A stretch of DNA of 33,230 bases from Betaproteobacteria bacterium. GTDB lineage: Bacteria > Pseudomonadota > Gammaproteobacteria > Burkholderiales > SG8-39. The notes under the pieces were generated by a model that was not told the DNA's origin, searched no databases, and saw nothing but the letters and a program-made list of their open reading frames with translations. The position numbers were made by a program, and so were the translations under genes. Shown here piece by piece: positions 31,912-33,230 of the stretch (positions are counted from its first letter, which is position 1; every line of letters starts with the position of its first letter). The stretch spans positions 1 to 33,230 of the forward strand of contig CANIEV010000024.1 of the NCBI GenBank assembly GCA_947466535.1, read 5' to 3'.

Positions 31912-32753
31912 AACTCAAATTCACCAAGATGCAGGGACTGGGCAACGATTTCGTCGTCCTCGATGGCGTACGGACGACGTTGGATGTCACCCCCGCGCTC
32001 GCGCGCAGGCTCGCCGACCGCCACTTCGGCATCGGCTGCGACCAGATACTCATCGTCGAGCGTCCGGCAACGCCGGACGTGGATTTCCGCTACCGGATTT
32101 TCAACGCCGATGGCGGTGAAGTCTCGCAATGCGGCAACGGCGCACGCTGTTTTGCGCGCTTCGTGCGCGACTCCGGTCTCACCGCCAAGGACGAGATCCG
32201 CGTGGAGACACGCTCCGGGGTCATCGCTCCGAAGCTCGAGGCAAACGGCGAGGTCACCGTGGACATGGGGCCGCCGGTATTCGACCCCGCGCGAATCCCG
32301 TTCGCGAGCGAAAGCGCTGCTCTCGTGCAGGTGCTCGATGTCGACGGCAAGGCGCGAGACATCACCGCGCTCTCGATGGGCAACCCGCATGCGGTGCAGG
32401 TGGTGGCGGATGTCGAGCGCGCCCCGGTGCTCATCGAAGGCCCGCTGATCGAAAGCCATGCGCGCTTCCCCGAACGCGTGAACGCGGGGTATGCCGAGGT
32501 GGTGGATCGCCACCGGCTGAAGCTTCGCGTCTGGGAACGCGGCGCGGGCGAGACCCTCGCCTGCGGCACCGGCGCCTGCGCCGCAGCGGTCGCCTGCATA
32601 CGCCGCGGCCTGGTGGATTCGCCCGTTCGGGTGAGCACGCACGGCGGCGATTTGACGATACGCTGGGACGGCGAGGACAATCCGGTCCTGATGACCGGTC
32701 CTGCGGTTGCCGTATTTGACGGAGAGATAGATCTCGATGAATCCCGCGCTTGA
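31908..32753 (+). CDS. dapF: Diaminopimelate epimerase
   Basis: The product of 281 residues interconverts LL- and meso-diaminopimelate for lysine and peptidoglycan synthesis, without cofactor. The two catalytic cysteines are C75 ([15 protein letters not shown]) and C219 ([16 protein letters not shown]), each in its conserved Gly-rich loop. The start [19 protein letters not shown] and [10 protein letters not shown] are also typical. The ATG at 31908 overlaps the preceding stop by four bases. The end overlaps the DUF484 gene by 17 bases. The order dapF-DUF484(-xerC) is widespread in proteobacteria, and xerC would be expected beyond the right edge. Confidence 0.97.
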   Translation: MKLKFTKMQGLGNDFVVLDGVRTTLDVTPALARRLADRHFGIGCDQILIVERPATPDVDFRYRIFNADGGEVSQCGNGARCFARFVRDSGLTAKDEIRVETRSGVIAPKLEANGEVTVDMGPPVFDPARIPFASESAALVQVLDVDGKARDITALSMGNPHAVQVVADVERAPVLIEGPLIESHARFPERVNAGYAEVVDRHRLKLRVWERGAGETLACGTGACAAAVACIRRGLVDSPVRVSTHGGDLTIRWDGEDNPVLMTGPAVAVFDGEIDLDESRA

Positions 32754-33230
32754 ACCTGATGAAGTAGCCGAGTACCTCAAGGCCAATCCTGCCTTCTTCG
32801 ACCAGTATGCGGAACTTCTGTCGACGATCCAGGTGGCCAATCCCCACGGCGGACGCGCCATCGCCTTGTCCGACCGGCAGGTGCTTGCGCTGCGTGAAGA
32901 CAACCGCAAGCTCGCCGCCAAGCTGAAGGAGGTCATCGACTTCGGCGAAGACAACATGAACCGCAGCGACAAGCTGCAGCGGCTCGCTGTCGCGCTCATG
33001 CAGGCGCGCGACCTCGCGGCCTTCCTGTCCTCGCTCTACCTGCATTTGCGGGAGGACTTCGCGATTCCCCATGTGGCGGTCCGCGTCTGGAAGGAGTCCG
33101 ACCGCGACGGGGCCGGGCGTGCCGAGCTCGAACCGGTGAGCGATGGACTCAAGGATTACGCCGCGGGCCTCGAACATCCGTACTGCGGCCCGAGCGGCAA
33201 CGTCGAGGCGGCATCCCTGTTCGGCGACGC
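32737..33230 (+). CDS. DUF484 family protein, partial (5' part)
   Basis: About 165 residues are present and the gene runs off the right edge. The opening [20 protein letters not shown] with [20 protein letters not shown] is the DUF484 hallmark, followed by a helical coiled-coil-like segment ([19 protein letters not shown]) and the start of a GAF-like domain ([17 protein letters not shown]). The role of DUF484 is not established; it is commonly encoded between dapF and xerC. The ATG at 32737 lies 17 bases inside dapF, preceded by GGAGAG at 32721-32726. The frame is open to the last base of the window. Confidence 0.9.
   Translation, partial: MNPALEPDEVAEYLKANPAFFDQYAELLSTIQVANPHGGRAIALSDRQVLALREDNRKLAAKLKEVIDFGEDNMNRSDKLQRLAVALMQARDLAAFLSSLYLHLREDFAIPHVAVRVWKESDRDGAGRAELEPVSDGLKDYAAGLEHPYCGPSGNVEAASLFGD

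Overview
The window is about 33 kb of GC-rich DNA that reads like a betaproteobacterial chromosome. The best indications are the order metK / two LpxL-type acyltransferases / dapF / DUF484 protein, an SAH riboswitch in front of ahcY, and a CysB regulator divergent from a sulfite-reductase-like gene. This resembles Rhodocyclales and relatives, but the taxonomic call is inference. Coding density is high and no gene-free stretch exceeds 300 bases. No tRNA, rRNA, CRISPR array, insertion sequence or attachment site was seen.

Layout. 1-1718: the 5' part of a cysI-like hemoprotein gene (minus) and a divergent cysB. 1800-5742: ordinary accessory genes, namely an M14 aspartoacylase-type deacylase, a MATE exporter, a TfoX-N-domain protein, a DUF427 protein and a glutathione S-transferase. 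5867-6877: a Tat-exported protein of unknown function with a possible duplicated tail-tube-like fold. 7095-16988 (plus): a four-gene set made of a Pro/Gln-repeat protein with a DUF4384-like C-terminus, a two-partner-secretion transporter (TpsB), its exoprotein (TpsA) and a periplasmic WD40/caspase protein. 17172-25656 (minus): an eight-gene run converging on that set. In transcription order it encodes a metacaspase-DUF4384 protein, a degenerate MlaF-like ABC ATPase, an MlaD-like MCE protein, a TPR lipoprotein, a second DUF4384-like protein paralogous to the Pro/Gln protein, a CHASE2-adenylate cyclase, a FecR-like protein and an MlaE-like permease. 25849-29593 (minus): the activated-methyl-cycle genes metK, ahcY and metF. 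29732-33230 (plus): two tandem lipid A-type acyltransferases, a CoA-binding protein, dapF and the start of a DUF484 gene.

The region of interest is the 12-gene convergent block at 7095-25656. Each arm has one caspase-like protease carrying an EF-hand-like loop and one member of the same DUF4384-like paralogue pair, which ties the arms together. Nearly every product has a signal peptide, a lipobox or membrane segments. A reasonable but unproven reading is an envelope-located signalling and secretion module: CHASE2 sensing to cAMP, FecR, caspase proteolysis, TPS export and lipid (Mla/MCE) traffic. Its most striking oddity is the ABC ATPase, which lacks a recognisable Walker A motif, signature motif and catalytic glutamate.

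All identifications come from reading motifs by eye. No database search or structure prediction was run.
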